Notes under the pieces: model-generated
Database searches by the model: none
Seen by the model: only the letters and a program-made list of their open reading frames with translations
What the model was told of the DNA's origin: nothing
NCBI GenBank assembly: GCA_026195905.1
Contig: JAPHRE010000013.1
Location: 62,001-126,000, forward strand
Length of the DNA stretch: 64,000 nucleotides
Origin: Pseudopelagicola sp.
GTDB taxonomy: Bacteria > Pseudomonadota > Alphaproteobacteria > Rhodobacterales > Rhodobacteraceae
Direction of reading: 5' to 3'
Translations under genes and position numbers: made by a program
Shown here: one piece after another, positions 57,212 to 64,000 of the stretch
Position numbering within the stretch: the first letter of the stretch is position 1
How the letters are laid out: each line of letters starts with the position of its first letter

Positions 57212-59030
57212 GGATACCGAAATACAGGCTGCGGCCCGGCGTGCCATAGCCACCAGCGGTTTCGTAGTCCTTGTCCAATAGGTTCTCGATGCGCAGGTAG
57301 ACGGCGGCGGAGGCGCTCAGGTCGTAGGACAGGCCCGCATTGACCAGCGCGTAGTTCGGCAAGGCGACGGTCGCGTCGTCGAGGTCCACACGGTCGGCGA
57401 GGTAGTTGACGCTTGCAAAGGCATTGATGCCGTTGGCAAAGGCCGCATCGACGCCGATGTTCAGGTCATGCTTGGGCACACGACCTGCGCGGCCGGTGCT
57501 ACGCACGGCGTCGGTGTAGGTATAGGCGCCGGTGATCGTCCAGATATCGTTCAGAGCGTATTCGCCCGAAAGCTCGACGCCTTTGGTCTTGAGGTCGGTC
57601 TGACCATAGCAGCCCCATGCGCTTGCGCAGGTGCCGATATAGGCACCGCTATAGACGATGTTGTTCTTGATATCGTTGTAGAAGGCGGTGGCGCGGGCAA
57701 AGCCACGATCGCCAAAGCGTTTCTCAAGACCGACTTCAAAGGTCGTGCTTTCCTCGGGGAGGAGGTCGGGGCGACCATACACCGAGGTAAGTTGATAGAG
57801 CGTGGGCGGCTTGTAGCCGGTCGCGGCCTGCGCGCGCAGGGTCATGTCGCCGCCAAGCTGATAGGCGAGGGCGAGGCGACCCGTGACCTTGTTGTCAAAG
57901 TTGCTCAGATCGTCGTAGCGCAGTGTCGCGGTGATATCGAGTGCCTCGGTCGGGGCATAGGCCAGTTCCACGAAGGCGGAATCGGTCGTGGCGGTAAAGC
58001 CGTTGGCCGTTTCCTTGGTATGCGTCAGGCCGACGGTCCAGTCGGTGGTTACGCCGGTGTTGAAGGCGGCGGTGTATTCGGCGGTCTGGCGACGGCCATT
58101 GAACGGGGTGGTGAAGCCGTTGGAATAGCTGATGCGATCAGTGTCGAACACGGCATAGCTCAGGCTATGGGCGATTGCGCCGGTCGTGAAGTCGGCAAAG
58201 ATGCGGCCACCGACCGATTCGCGGGTGTTTACCTCGTCATAGGGTAGGGCACCGTCGCCGGTAAATTCGTCGAATTCGCCTTCGGCGTCGATGGCCAGAA
58301 GGTTAAAGCCGACGCGTGCAGTATCGGTCAGGTCATAGGCAAAGAACAGGCTGCCGCGGGTTTCGGTGTAGCCGTCCGCCTCGGTGCCTGCGCTTCGGGC
58401 CGAGAAGCCGTCAGTGTCAAAGCGGCTCAGTGAGAAGCCGATCTCGGTGCGCTCGTCCAGATAGCCGAAGCTGAGGTTGGCGCGCTTGGAGTTGTAGGTG
58501 CCGTATTCGGTACCCGCGATGCCGGAGAAGCCGTCTTTGGTCGGGCGGAACGACTCGAGGTTTACGACGCCGCCCACGGCGGTTGCGCCGTAGCGAGCCG
58601 ATTGTGAACCCTTGAGGATTTCAACACGGCTTAGGCCGGTGCCGGTCATGCCGCCCCAGTCAAAGCCGTTGCCCGAGCTTGCCGGGTCGGAGACGTCGAT
58701 GCCGTCGAAATAGACCGGCACATAGCCCGCGCCGAGGCCACGGATGCGTAGGGTCGTGCTCGTGCCGGGGCCGCCATTGGCGGTGACGGACACGCCGGGC
58801 AGGCGCGCGAAGGTATCAGCGAGCTTGGTTTCGGGGGCCTTCTCGATTTCGGCCTCGACGAGGACTTCGGTGGTTGTGCCCGAACGTTTGAGTTCGGTGG
58901 CGGTCTCGTTCGAATAGAGGGTAATCGCGTCGAGGTCGTAGGTCTCTTCGGCCAGGGCGGGGGCGGGGGCCGTGGTAAATCCGGTGGTGAGGGCGGTCAT
59001 TGCGGCGGATGCCAGGAGTGTCCGTTTCAT
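57198..59030 (-). CDS. btuB: TonB-dependent corrinoid receptor
   Basis: The 610-aa outer-membrane protein has a signal peptide, a TonB-box region (LDAITLYS), a plug domain (TFARLPGVSVTANG, LRIRGLGAGYVPVYFDGID and ILKGSQSARYGATAVGGVVN), and a beta-barrel ending in aromatic Phe (LYFGIRASF). Size matches BtuB. A cobalamin riboswitch lies upstream, so expression should fall when adenosylcobalamin is plentiful. It is the first gene of btuB-btuF-btuC-btuD-cbiZ. Confidence 0.93.
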   Translation of the reverse strand: MKRTLLASAAMTALTTGFTTAPAPALAEETYDLDAITLYSNETATELKRSGTTTEVLVEAEIEKAPETKLADTFARLPGVSVTANGGPGTSTTLRIRGLGAGYVPVYFDGIDVSDPASSGNGFDWGGMTGTGLSRVEILKGSQSARYGATAVGGVVNLESFRPTKDGFSGIAGTEYGTYNSKRANLSFGYLDERTEIGFSLSRFDTDGFSARSAGTEADGYTETRGSLFFAYDLTDTARVGFNLLAIDAEGEFDEFTGDGALPYDEVNTRESVGGRIFADFTTGAIAHSLSYAVFDTDRISYSNGFTTPFNGRRQTAEYTAAFNTGVTTDWTVGLTHTKETANGFTATTDSAFVELAYAPTEALDITATLRYDDLSNFDNKVTGRLALAYQLGGDMTLRAQAATGYKPPTLYQLTSVYGRPDLLPEESTTFEVGLEKRFGDRGFARATAFYNDIKNNIVYSGAYIGTCASAWGCYGQTDLKTKGVELSGEYALNDIWTITGAYTYTDAVRSTGRAGRVPKHDLNIGVDAAFANGINAFASVNYLADRVDLDDATVALPNYALVNAGLSYDLSASAAVYLRIENLLDKDYETAGGYGTPGRSLYFGIRASF

Positions 59031-59179
59031 GGGTCTATCCTTCCTTCGGGCCGAGGCCCGTGCGTTTGTATGGTGTCATAAGGAAGGACGCAGTCCTCCC
59101 GTGACGGTGAGTGACTGTCACCACAACGGAAGGTCCGTCGTCTGAACGCGCCCCGCGTCCCGACTGGGTGAACATCCTG

Positions 59180-59335
59180 GCAGGTCTCCTGACTTGCGGG
59201 TCAACGCTCCCTCGGGCCTTCCCATCCCCCCATGAGGGAGAACAGTGGCATATGCCGAGGTCGCTCGCCGCTTACAGTTGCGGGGGCAGTCGAGGGTTTG
59301 CCGCGATGGGCGGCGCACCTCGTTCCCTTTTCACG
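59180..59335 (-). promoter_or_regulatory. Cobalamin riboswitch upstream of btuB
   Basis: On the minus strand, in order, are AAAAGGGAACGAGGTGCG, CCCCCGCAACTGTAAGCGG, GCCACTG, GATGGGAAGG and the B12 box GACCCGCAAGTCAGGAGACC. This is the full ordered set of conserved cobalamin-riboswitch blocks. Ends are approximate. Between it and btuB, GGAGGACTGCGTCCTTCC (59082-59099) could form a hairpin that helps switch expression. Confidence 0.95.
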
Positions 59336-59440
59336 GACCGCTAAGCAGTCCGACCAGAACGGGGGGAAATGGCCAGACCGGAGGCGCAAAGTCAATGCGC
59401 AATCCGGTCTGGTTCAGTGTTTCAAGATCGCGGGCGTTGC

Positions 59441-59471
59441 AAAAAAGCAAGGGCGGGGCCGTGGCCCCACC
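59441..59471 (-). terminator. Rho-independent terminator of the paaABCDE operon
   Basis: On the minus strand GGTGGGGCC and GGCCCCGCC form a 9-bp stem with one mismatch and a 2-nt loop, 3 nt after the stop of the PaaA-like gene. It is followed by TTGCTTTTTTGC. This T-run marks a standard terminator. The stretch from here to the riboswitch shows no gene and should hold the btuB promoter. Confidence 0.85.
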
Positions 59472-59474
59472 GTA

Positions 59475-60233
59475 TCAGGGCGCGCGCAGACCGAGCTTTT
59501 CAAGGCGCGCGGTGGTATCGGCCGTCCAGCGGGATTTCAGCGCGGCATTGTTTTCACGGCGCAGGCCGATGGCGTTGAGAGCCTCGAATTTGGCCGATTC
59601 GGCAGCCCCGAAAGAAGCGGCGACGCGCGGGAACCAGTAGTCGACAGAGGCTTGCAGGGTCGCGCCCGTCTCGGTTTCCATGAGCTTTGCGACGCCCTCT
59701 TCGGCAAGTTCGGCATGGCGTTGCTCGACCGGTTGGATGGCGCGGAAGGCCTCGGCCAGCGGTTGATAGGAGACGCGGGCGAGGTCCGAGAGTTGCACGG
59801 TGACGGCGCGGCCCATGAGGAGGTTCATCACCACCGCATCGGACCAGCCTGCAAGCGGATAGTTAAACACGGCAAGGCGCATGTCCTGTTCGGTGCGCGT
59901 TGTGCCGATATCGGCGTCGCGCTCAAGCCGTGCGGTCCAGGGATGGTGCGTTGCGTAGCGGGCGGTATCCGCGCCGAAATCGCCCATGATCGACAGAACC
60001 TTGTCGGCGTTGTCGGTCTTTTCAAGCACGATGCGCGCGGCGGCGATACGTTCCTTGATGCCGGGCCCGTTGTTGATGATGTCGGCAAACCCGGCCGCCC
60101 CGGCGAGCGAGGAATCGACAAAGCTTGCCATCAGTTTCATCAGCTCGGCGCGGTAGCGCGGCGGCACGTTGGAGGGGTTGGTGAGAACCCCGCCTTGGGC
60201 GAGGTAGTCTTCGATCGGCATATCGTCGGCCAT
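59475..60233 (-). CDS. Extra PaaA/PaaC-family ferritin-like protein with degenerate diiron site
   Basis: The 252-aa protein follows paaE by 13 nt with AAGGAGAA before its ATG. Aligned by eye with PaaA of this window, FNYPLAGWSDAVVMNLLMG matches [20 protein letters not shown] and PVEQRHAEL matches the second ExxH (EESFH). The first ExxH (DEAGH in PaaA) reads LEKTD, His replaced by Asp. The preceding Glu region (HSEVVG) reads DSSLAG. It keeps about half the diiron ligands and is probably a structural or regulatory subunit. PaaC, already present, also lacks a full site. Confidence 0.78.
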   Translation of the reverse strand: MADDMPIEDYLAQGGVLTNPSNVPPRYRAELMKLMASFVDSSLAGAAGFADIINNGPGIKERIAAARIVLEKTDNADKVLSIMGDFGADTARYATHHPWTARLERDADIGTTRTEQDMRLAVFNYPLAGWSDAVVMNLLMGRAVTVQLSDLARVSYQPLAEAFRAIQPVEQRHAELAEEGVAKLMETETGATLQASVDYWFPRVAASFGAAESAKFEALNAIGLRRENNAALKSRWTADTTARLEKLGLRAP

Positions 60234-60246
60234 AGCGCGGTTCTCC

Positions 60247-61323
60247 TTACTGGTCGTAATCGACGGTGACGGCATCGGTCACCGGGTAGGCCTGGCAGGA
60301 GAGGACATAGCCCTTTTCCACCTCATAATCCTCAAGCGCGTGGTTGGAGACCATTTCGACCTCGCCTTCGAGCACGCGGCAGCGACAGGTCGAGCAGACC
60401 CCGGCCTTGCAGGCGTAGGGCGCGTCCATCTTGTTTTCGAGCGCGGCATCGAGGATCGACATATCCTTGGGCATGTCGATGGTTTGGGTCGCGCCATCGA
60501 GGGTAATCGCGGTGCGGGCCTGATTGGCCCCGGCGGCGGCGTCTTTGGAGACCGCTTTGCGCTTGGCGCGGCCCGGTTGCGACGAGGCGAACAGTTCAAA
60601 CTTGATCTGCGCATCGTCGAGACCTGCGCCGCGCAGGGCTGAAGCAATGCCAAGCATCATGGGTTCGGGACCACAGATGAAGGCGGTGTCGACGTGGTCG
60701 ATGTCGATCCAGCCGGTTTTGAACAGCTCGGCGCATTTTTCCTCGGTCACGAGGCCGGTAAAGAGGTCGATGTCCTGGGCGTCGGATTCAAGCACATGGA
60801 TGACGTTGAAGCGGCCCATGTAGATGTTCTTGAGGTCTTCGATCTCTTCGCGGAACATGATCGTGGTCACGGCCTTGTTGGCGTAGACGAGGGTAAATGT
60901 CGAATTGGGTTCAAGCGCCAGCGTGGTTTTGATCAGCGACAGGACCGGGGTAATGCCGGAGCCGCCCGCAAAGCCAAGATATTGCTTTTCCTGCGTGGCA
61001 TCGAGGGGGGTAAAGAAGCCGCCCATCGGGGGCATGGCCTCAAGGCGGTCGCCGACCTTGAGATCTTCGTTGGCCCATGTCGAGAAGGTGCCGCCATCGA
61101 CACGTTTGATGCCGACCTGAAGCCGGCCTTCGTCCTTGCCCGCACAGATCGAATAAGAGCGGCGCAGTTCTTCGCCGTCAAAGTCGCGCCGGAAGGTCAG
61201 GTATTGGCCTTGGGTAAAGTCGAATTCCGTCGCCGCGCCATTGACCGGCTTCAGGGTTACGACAACGGCGTCGCGGATCGTCTTGTGGATGTCTGTGACT
61301 TCCAGTTCATGGAAACGTGCCAT
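60247..61323 (-). CDS. paaE: Phenylacetyl-CoA epoxidase reductase subunit PaaE
   Basis: The 358-aa protein has a ferredoxin-NADP reductase module (LRRSYSICAG for FAD, GGSGITPVLSLIKTTL for NAD(P)). Its C-terminal plant-type 2Fe-2S domain carries the cysteines in CKAGVCSTCRCRV and SCQAYPV. It passes electrons from NADPH to the diiron subunit PaaA. It follows paaD by 12 nt. Confidence 0.95.
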   Translation of the reverse strand: MARFHELEVTDIHKTIRDAVVVTLKPVNGAATEFDFTQGQYLTFRRDFDGEELRRSYSICAGKDEGRLQVGIKRVDGGTFSTWANEDLKVGDRLEAMPPMGGFFTPLDATQEKQYLGFAGGSGITPVLSLIKTTLALEPNSTFTLVYANKAVTTIMFREEIEDLKNIYMGRFNVIHVLESDAQDIDLFTGLVTEEKCAELFKTGWIDIDHVDTAFICGPEPMMLGIASALRGAGLDDAQIKFELFASSQPGRAKRKAVSKDAAAGANQARTAITLDGATQTIDMPKDMSILDAALENKMDAPYACKAGVCSTCRCRVLEGEVEMVSNHALEDYEVEKGYVLSCQAYPVTDAVTVDYDQ

Positions 61324-61335
61324 CGGGTCTCCTCC

Positions 61336-61809
61336 CTAAATGCACTTGAAATATTCAAACGGTTCGAGGCAGTCCTTGCAGCGCCATTGCGCCTTGCAGG
61401 GGGTCGAACCGAACTGGCTCAACTTTTCGAGGTGGGTGCCGCCGCAATGCGGGCAGCGGGTTGGCCCGCCCGCCGGTTGCGGCGGGGCAATGCCGTATTC
61501 CTCGAGCGCGGCGCGTGCCTTGTCGGACATCCAATCGGTTGTCCAGGCGGGGCTAAGTTGTTGTTTAAGCTCGATATTGTCTAGTCCATGATCGCGCAGG
61601 CAGGTCTCGATATCCATGTTGATCATCGAGGTTGCCGGACAGCCCGAATAGGTCGGCGTGACCGAGACAACACAGGTTTCGCCATGAAAGGCGACATCGC
61701 GGATGATGCCGAGGTCCACCAGCGTGATGACCGGGATTTCGGGGTCGGGAATGGTTTCCAGCCATTCCCAGACCTGATCGGTGCTGGGCCGGGTCATGGG
61801 CGTTGTCAT
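61336..61809 (-). CDS. paaD: Phenylacetyl-CoA epoxidase assembly protein PaaD
   Basis: The 157-aa protein joins a MIP18/DUF59-type domain (IPDPEIPVITLVDLGIIRDV and YSGCPATSMINMDIE) to a C-terminal zinc-ribbon-like module (CPHCGGTHL and CKAQWRCKDC). It is thought to mature the Fe-S or diiron centres of the complex. The ATG at 61809 is chosen at the family start; an open frame upstream overlaps paaC. Confidence 0.94.
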   Translation of the reverse strand: MTTPMTRPSTDQVWEWLETIPDPEIPVITLVDLGIIRDVAFHGETCVVSVTPTYSGCPATSMINMDIETCLRDHGLDNIELKQQLSPAWTTDWMSDKARAALEEYGIAPPQPAGGPTRCPHCGGTHLEKLSQFGSTPCKAQWRCKDCLEPFEYFKCI

Positions 61810-61822
61810 GAGTGTGCCTCGC

Positions 61823-62587
61823 TTACCACTCGCAGCCGGGATAGGCGCGTTGCAGCCATTGCATCGTCGCCAGAAGGTGCCCGAGATGTTCGGTATGCAT
61901 CCGCCCGGTGCGCCCGCCCTTGTGGGCATAGCGGCTTTCGGGGAGAGTCAGGGTTGCTTCGGCAAGGACGCGGGTCACAAGCGCATCGTATTCGGCGCGC
62001 AGGGTCGACGGATCGGGCGCAATGCCAGCAGCGGCCATCGCGGCGTCGGTCTCGTCGCTTTCAAACATCTCGCCCACATAGGGCCAGAGATATTCAAGCG
62101 CGGCTTGCATCCGGTTGTGGCTTTCTTCGGTGCCGTCACCAAGCCCGACTACGGTATCAGCGGAGCGCTCGACATGGTAGGCGACCTCTTTGGAGGCCTT
62201 GGCGGCGATGGCGGCGACGGTCTCATCGGTTGAACCCATCAGGCGCCCCATGAGGACCGATTGAAAGGCGTCAAAGAGGAATTGGCGCATCAGGGTCTGG
62301 CCGAAATCGCCATTGGGCAGCTCGGTCAGAAGCACGTTGCGGAAATCCCATGCGTCGCGCAGGAAAGCGAGATCATCAGCGGTCTTGCCCTCGCCCTGCA
62401 CTTCGGCGGCATAGCCGAGCCACATCTGGGTCTGGCCGATGAGATCAAGCGCCGTATTGGCAAGCGCAATATCCTCTTCGAGGACCGGCGAATGACCGCA
62501 CCATTCCGAGACACGGTGGCCGAGGATCAGGGTATTGTCGCCCTGACGCAGCAGGAATTGCAGCAGGAGATTTTTATCGACTGTCAT
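61823..62587 (-). CDS. paaC: Phenylacetyl-CoA epoxidase structural subunit PaaC
   Basis: The 254-aa ferritin-like protein begins NLLLQFLLRQGDNTLILGHRVSEW and has IALANTALDLIGQTQMWL and KASKEVAYHVERSADTV, typical of PaaC. It partners PaaA in the alpha/beta complex but has an incomplete metal site. Its ATG shares a base with the paaB stop (TAATG). Confidence 0.95.
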   Translation of the reverse strand: MTVDKNLLLQFLLRQGDNTLILGHRVSEWCGHSPVLEEDIALANTALDLIGQTQMWLGYAAEVQGEGKTADDLAFLRDAWDFRNVLLTELPNGDFGQTLMRQFLFDAFQSVLMGRLMGSTDETVAAIAAKASKEVAYHVERSADTVVGLGDGTEESHNRMQAALEYLWPYVGEMFESDETDAAMAAAGIAPDPSTLRAEYDALVTRVLAEATLTLPESRYAHKGGRTGRMHTEHLGHLLATMQWLQRAYPGCEW

Positions 62588-62871
62588 TACATGTGCCCCA
62601 CTTCATCGGGAATGTCGAAGAAGGTCGGGTGACGGTAGACCTTGCTTTCGGACGGTTCGAAAAGCGGACCCTTGTCGCCCGGCGCGGTGGCGGCGATGTG
62701 GCGGGCCTCGACGACCCAGATCGACACGCCTTCGTTGCGGCGGGTGTAGACGTCACGGGCGTTTTTGATGGCCATATCGGCGTCAGGGGCGTGCAGCGAT
62801 CCAACGTGACGGTGGCTCATGCCATGTTGGCCACGGATGAAGACTTCCCAGAGGGGCCATTCGTTTTTCAT
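62587..62871 (-). CDS. paaB: Phenylacetyl-CoA epoxidase subunit PaaB
   Basis: The 94-aa protein matches PaaB throughout: EWPLWEVFIRGQHGMSHRHVGSLHAPD and SIWVVEARHI. It bridges PaaAC units in the epoxidase. It lies 21 nt after paaA. Confidence 0.95.
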   Translation of the reverse strand: MKNEWPLWEVFIRGQHGMSHRHVGSLHAPDADMAIKNARDVYTRRNEGVSIWVVEARHIAATAPGDKGPLFEPSESKVYRHPTFFDIPDEVGHM

Positions 62872-62892
62872 GTCTCTTTCCTCCTCGGAATG

Positions 62893-63885
62893 TTATTCGG
62901 CGGCAACTTTGCGCGCGGCTTTCTTTTCGGCGTGGGCGAGAAGCCCGTCCCGGACCCATGCGCCGTCTTCCCAAGCGGCGACGCGGTTTTGCAAACGATC
63001 GACGTTGCAGGGGCCGTTGCCCTTGATGACGTCGAAGAATTCCGACCAGTCGGGATCGGAGAAATCATAGTGACCGCGTTCCTCGTTCCACTTGATGCCC
63101 GGATCGGGAAGGTCGAGGCCGAGATATTCGATCTGCGGCACGGTCTGGTCGACGAATTGCTGACGCAGCTCATCGTTGGATTTGACTTTGATCTTCCAGG
63201 CCATCGACTGTTCCGAGTGGGTCGAATCCGCATCAGACGGGCCGAACATCATTATGGCTGGGAACCAGAGGCGGTTGACCGCGTCCTGGGCCTGTTTCTT
63301 TTGTTCGGGTGTCCCAAAGGCCATTTTCATGATTGCATGATAGCCTTGGCGGGCGTGGAAGCTCTCTTCCTTGCAGATGCGGATCATGGCGCGGGAATAG
63401 GGGCCATAGGAGGTGCGCTGAAGCGCGACCTGGTTGACGATGGCGGCCCCATCCACAAGCCAGCCCACCGCGCCGATATCTGCCCAGTTGAGGGTCGGGT
63501 AGTTGAAGATCGAGGAATATTTCATCCGGCCTTCATGCAGCAGGCGCACCAGTTCGTCGCGCGTTTCGCCCAGAGTTTCGGCAGCGGAGTAGAGGTAGAG
63601 CCCGTGACCGGCCTCGTCCTGCACTTTGGCGAGAAGGATCGCCTTGCGCTCCAGGGTTGGGGCGCGGGTGATCCAGTTGCCCTCGGGGAGTTGGCCGACG
63701 ACCTCGGAGTGGGCGTGCTGGCCGATCTGGCGGATCAGGGTGGCGCGGTAGTCATCAGGCATCCAGTCGCGCGGCTCGATCTTGATATCGGCGTCGATCT
63801 TGTCCTGAAAGGCACGTTCCTCGGGGGACATGTCTTCGCGTTTATGGACGCCCTTGTGGGCAGTCTTAATCATCTGAGCATACAT
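62893..63885 (-). CDS. paaA: Phenylacetyl-CoA epoxidase catalytic subunit PaaA
   Basis: The 330-aa diiron oxygenase has both ExxH motifs ([13 protein letters not shown] and [12 protein letters not shown]) and [12 protein letters not shown] for an early Glu ligand. It epoxidises the ring of phenylacetyl-CoA with O2. The ATG at 63885 ([13 protein letters not shown]) follows AGTGGGAGGAGACCCC; the frame is open to 63957 without homology. It begins paaABCDE plus the extra PaaA-like gene. Confidence 0.97.
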   Translation of the reverse strand: MYAQMIKTAHKGVHKREDMSPEERAFQDKIDADIKIEPRDWMPDDYRATLIRQIGQHAHSEVVGQLPEGNWITRAPTLERKAILLAKVQDEAGHGLYLYSAAETLGETRDELVRLLHEGRMKYSSIFNYPTLNWADIGAVGWLVDGAAIVNQVALQRTSYGPYSRAMIRICKEESFHARQGYHAIMKMAFGTPEQKKQAQDAVNRLWFPAIMMFGPSDADSTHSEQSMAWKIKVKSNDELRQQFVDQTVPQIEYLGLDLPDPGIKWNEERGHYDFSDPDWSEFFDVIKGNGPCNVDRLQNRVAAWEDGAWVRDGLLAHAEKKAARKVAAE

Positions 63886-63913
63886 TTGGGGTCTCCTCCC
63901 ACTATTGAATGAC

Positions 63914-63957
63914 GTGCGGTTTGGTCCGAAAACCGGTGCCCAGTTTTCGGGCCGCAC
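63914..63957. repeat. Two-tier hairpin between thiolase and paaA
   Basis: GTGCGG (63914-63919) pairs with CCGCAC (63952-63957), enclosing a perfect 8-bp stem CCGAAAAC (63926-63933) with GTTTTCGG (63943-63950). It begins one base beyond the thiolase stop codon. There is no T-run, so termination is doubtful; an mRNA-stabilising or attenuating element, or a dispersed repeat, fits better. Confidence 0.55.
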
Positions 63958-64000
63958 TCACACGCGTTCAAGGATCAGGGCAGCACCCTGTCCGACTCCG
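63958..64000 (-). CDS. paaJ: Thiolase, C-terminal end (cut by window edge)
   Basis: Only the last 13 codons are present, reading GVGQGAALILERV then stop. This is the conserved C-terminus of acetyl-CoA acetyltransferase-family thiolases (GxGQG...ERV). Upstream of paaA the likely identity is the 3-oxoadipyl-CoA/3-oxo-5,6-dehydrosuberyl-CoA thiolase PaaJ. The family is secure, the exact substrate is inferred from position. Confidence 0.7.
   Translation of the reverse strand, partial: GVGQGAALILERV

Noticed and set aside
62593-63912. 439-codon open frame opposite paaA and paaB
   Set aside because: Antisense shadow; translation shows no motifs and paaA/paaB are certain.

Overview
The window looks like a chromosomal segment of a roseobacter-type alphaproteobacterium (Rhodobacteraceae). 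This rests on high GC, frequent GTG/TTG starts, tight operons with 1-14 nt overlaps, lineage-typical conserved proteins (a DUF6478-type protein, DUF2794), two Irr-type iron control elements, class III formaldehyde oxidation and a phenylacetate (paa) pathway. No tRNA, rRNA, CRISPR array, transposase, integrase or phage gene was seen. No part of the window looks recently acquired, and both edges cut through genes.

Positions 1-23.9 kb are mostly housekeeping. A leftward nfuA-tsaB-rimI unit sits behind an Irr-box-like palindrome. It is followed by a Usp protein, a class IV aminotransferase, trpS, a rhomboid homologue that has lost its catalytic residues, murJ-glnD, an LpoA-like lipoprotein, rsmI-yraN-gshB-hydrolase, comM, a FadH-like reductase, an SDR, two lineage-specific proteins, a CPBP protease, accD-folC and zapE. 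Between folC and zapE lies a phased array of GAATCA motifs containing five GANTC (CcrM-type) sites.

Positions 24-40.6 kb hold an MFS transporter and a leftward operon fghA-sthA-yaiI-HAD-ornithine cyclodeaminase. Then come an AEC transporter, mbfA with an Irr box just upstream, a NYN-domain protein, class III alcohol dehydrogenase (partner of fghA in formaldehyde detoxification), DUF2794, NlpC/P60, an M17 peptidase, carbonic anhydrase, asd and a second MFS transporter.

Positions 40.6-64 kb form a catabolic block. A five-gene branched-chain-type (Liv) ABC transporter and an aromatic-L-amino-acid decarboxylase-like enzyme stand beside a MarR regulator and a PaaX regulator. The paa genes are split in two. 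paaZ and paaG-paaI-paaK-tetR diverge from a region with a TetR-like palindrome. paaABCDE, an extra PaaA-like gene and the end of a thiolase gene lie about 6-10 kb further on, reading leftward. Between the halves sits a complete corrinoid uptake and salvage operon (cobalamin riboswitch, btuB-btuF-btuC-btuD-cbiZ). A reasonable reading is that aromatic amino acids or arylamines are imported, decarboxylated and oxidised to phenylacetate. PaaK, the PaaABCDE epoxidase, PaaG, PaaZ and thiolase then degrade it. paaF and paaH are not in the window.

The observations most worth checking are the extra PaaA-like protein with a half-lost diiron site (59475-60233), the phased GAATCA array (22625-22710), the paired Irr boxes, the two loci with an 11-nt CGTCGGTATNN repeat, and the gene-free region with two hairpins before DUF2794.
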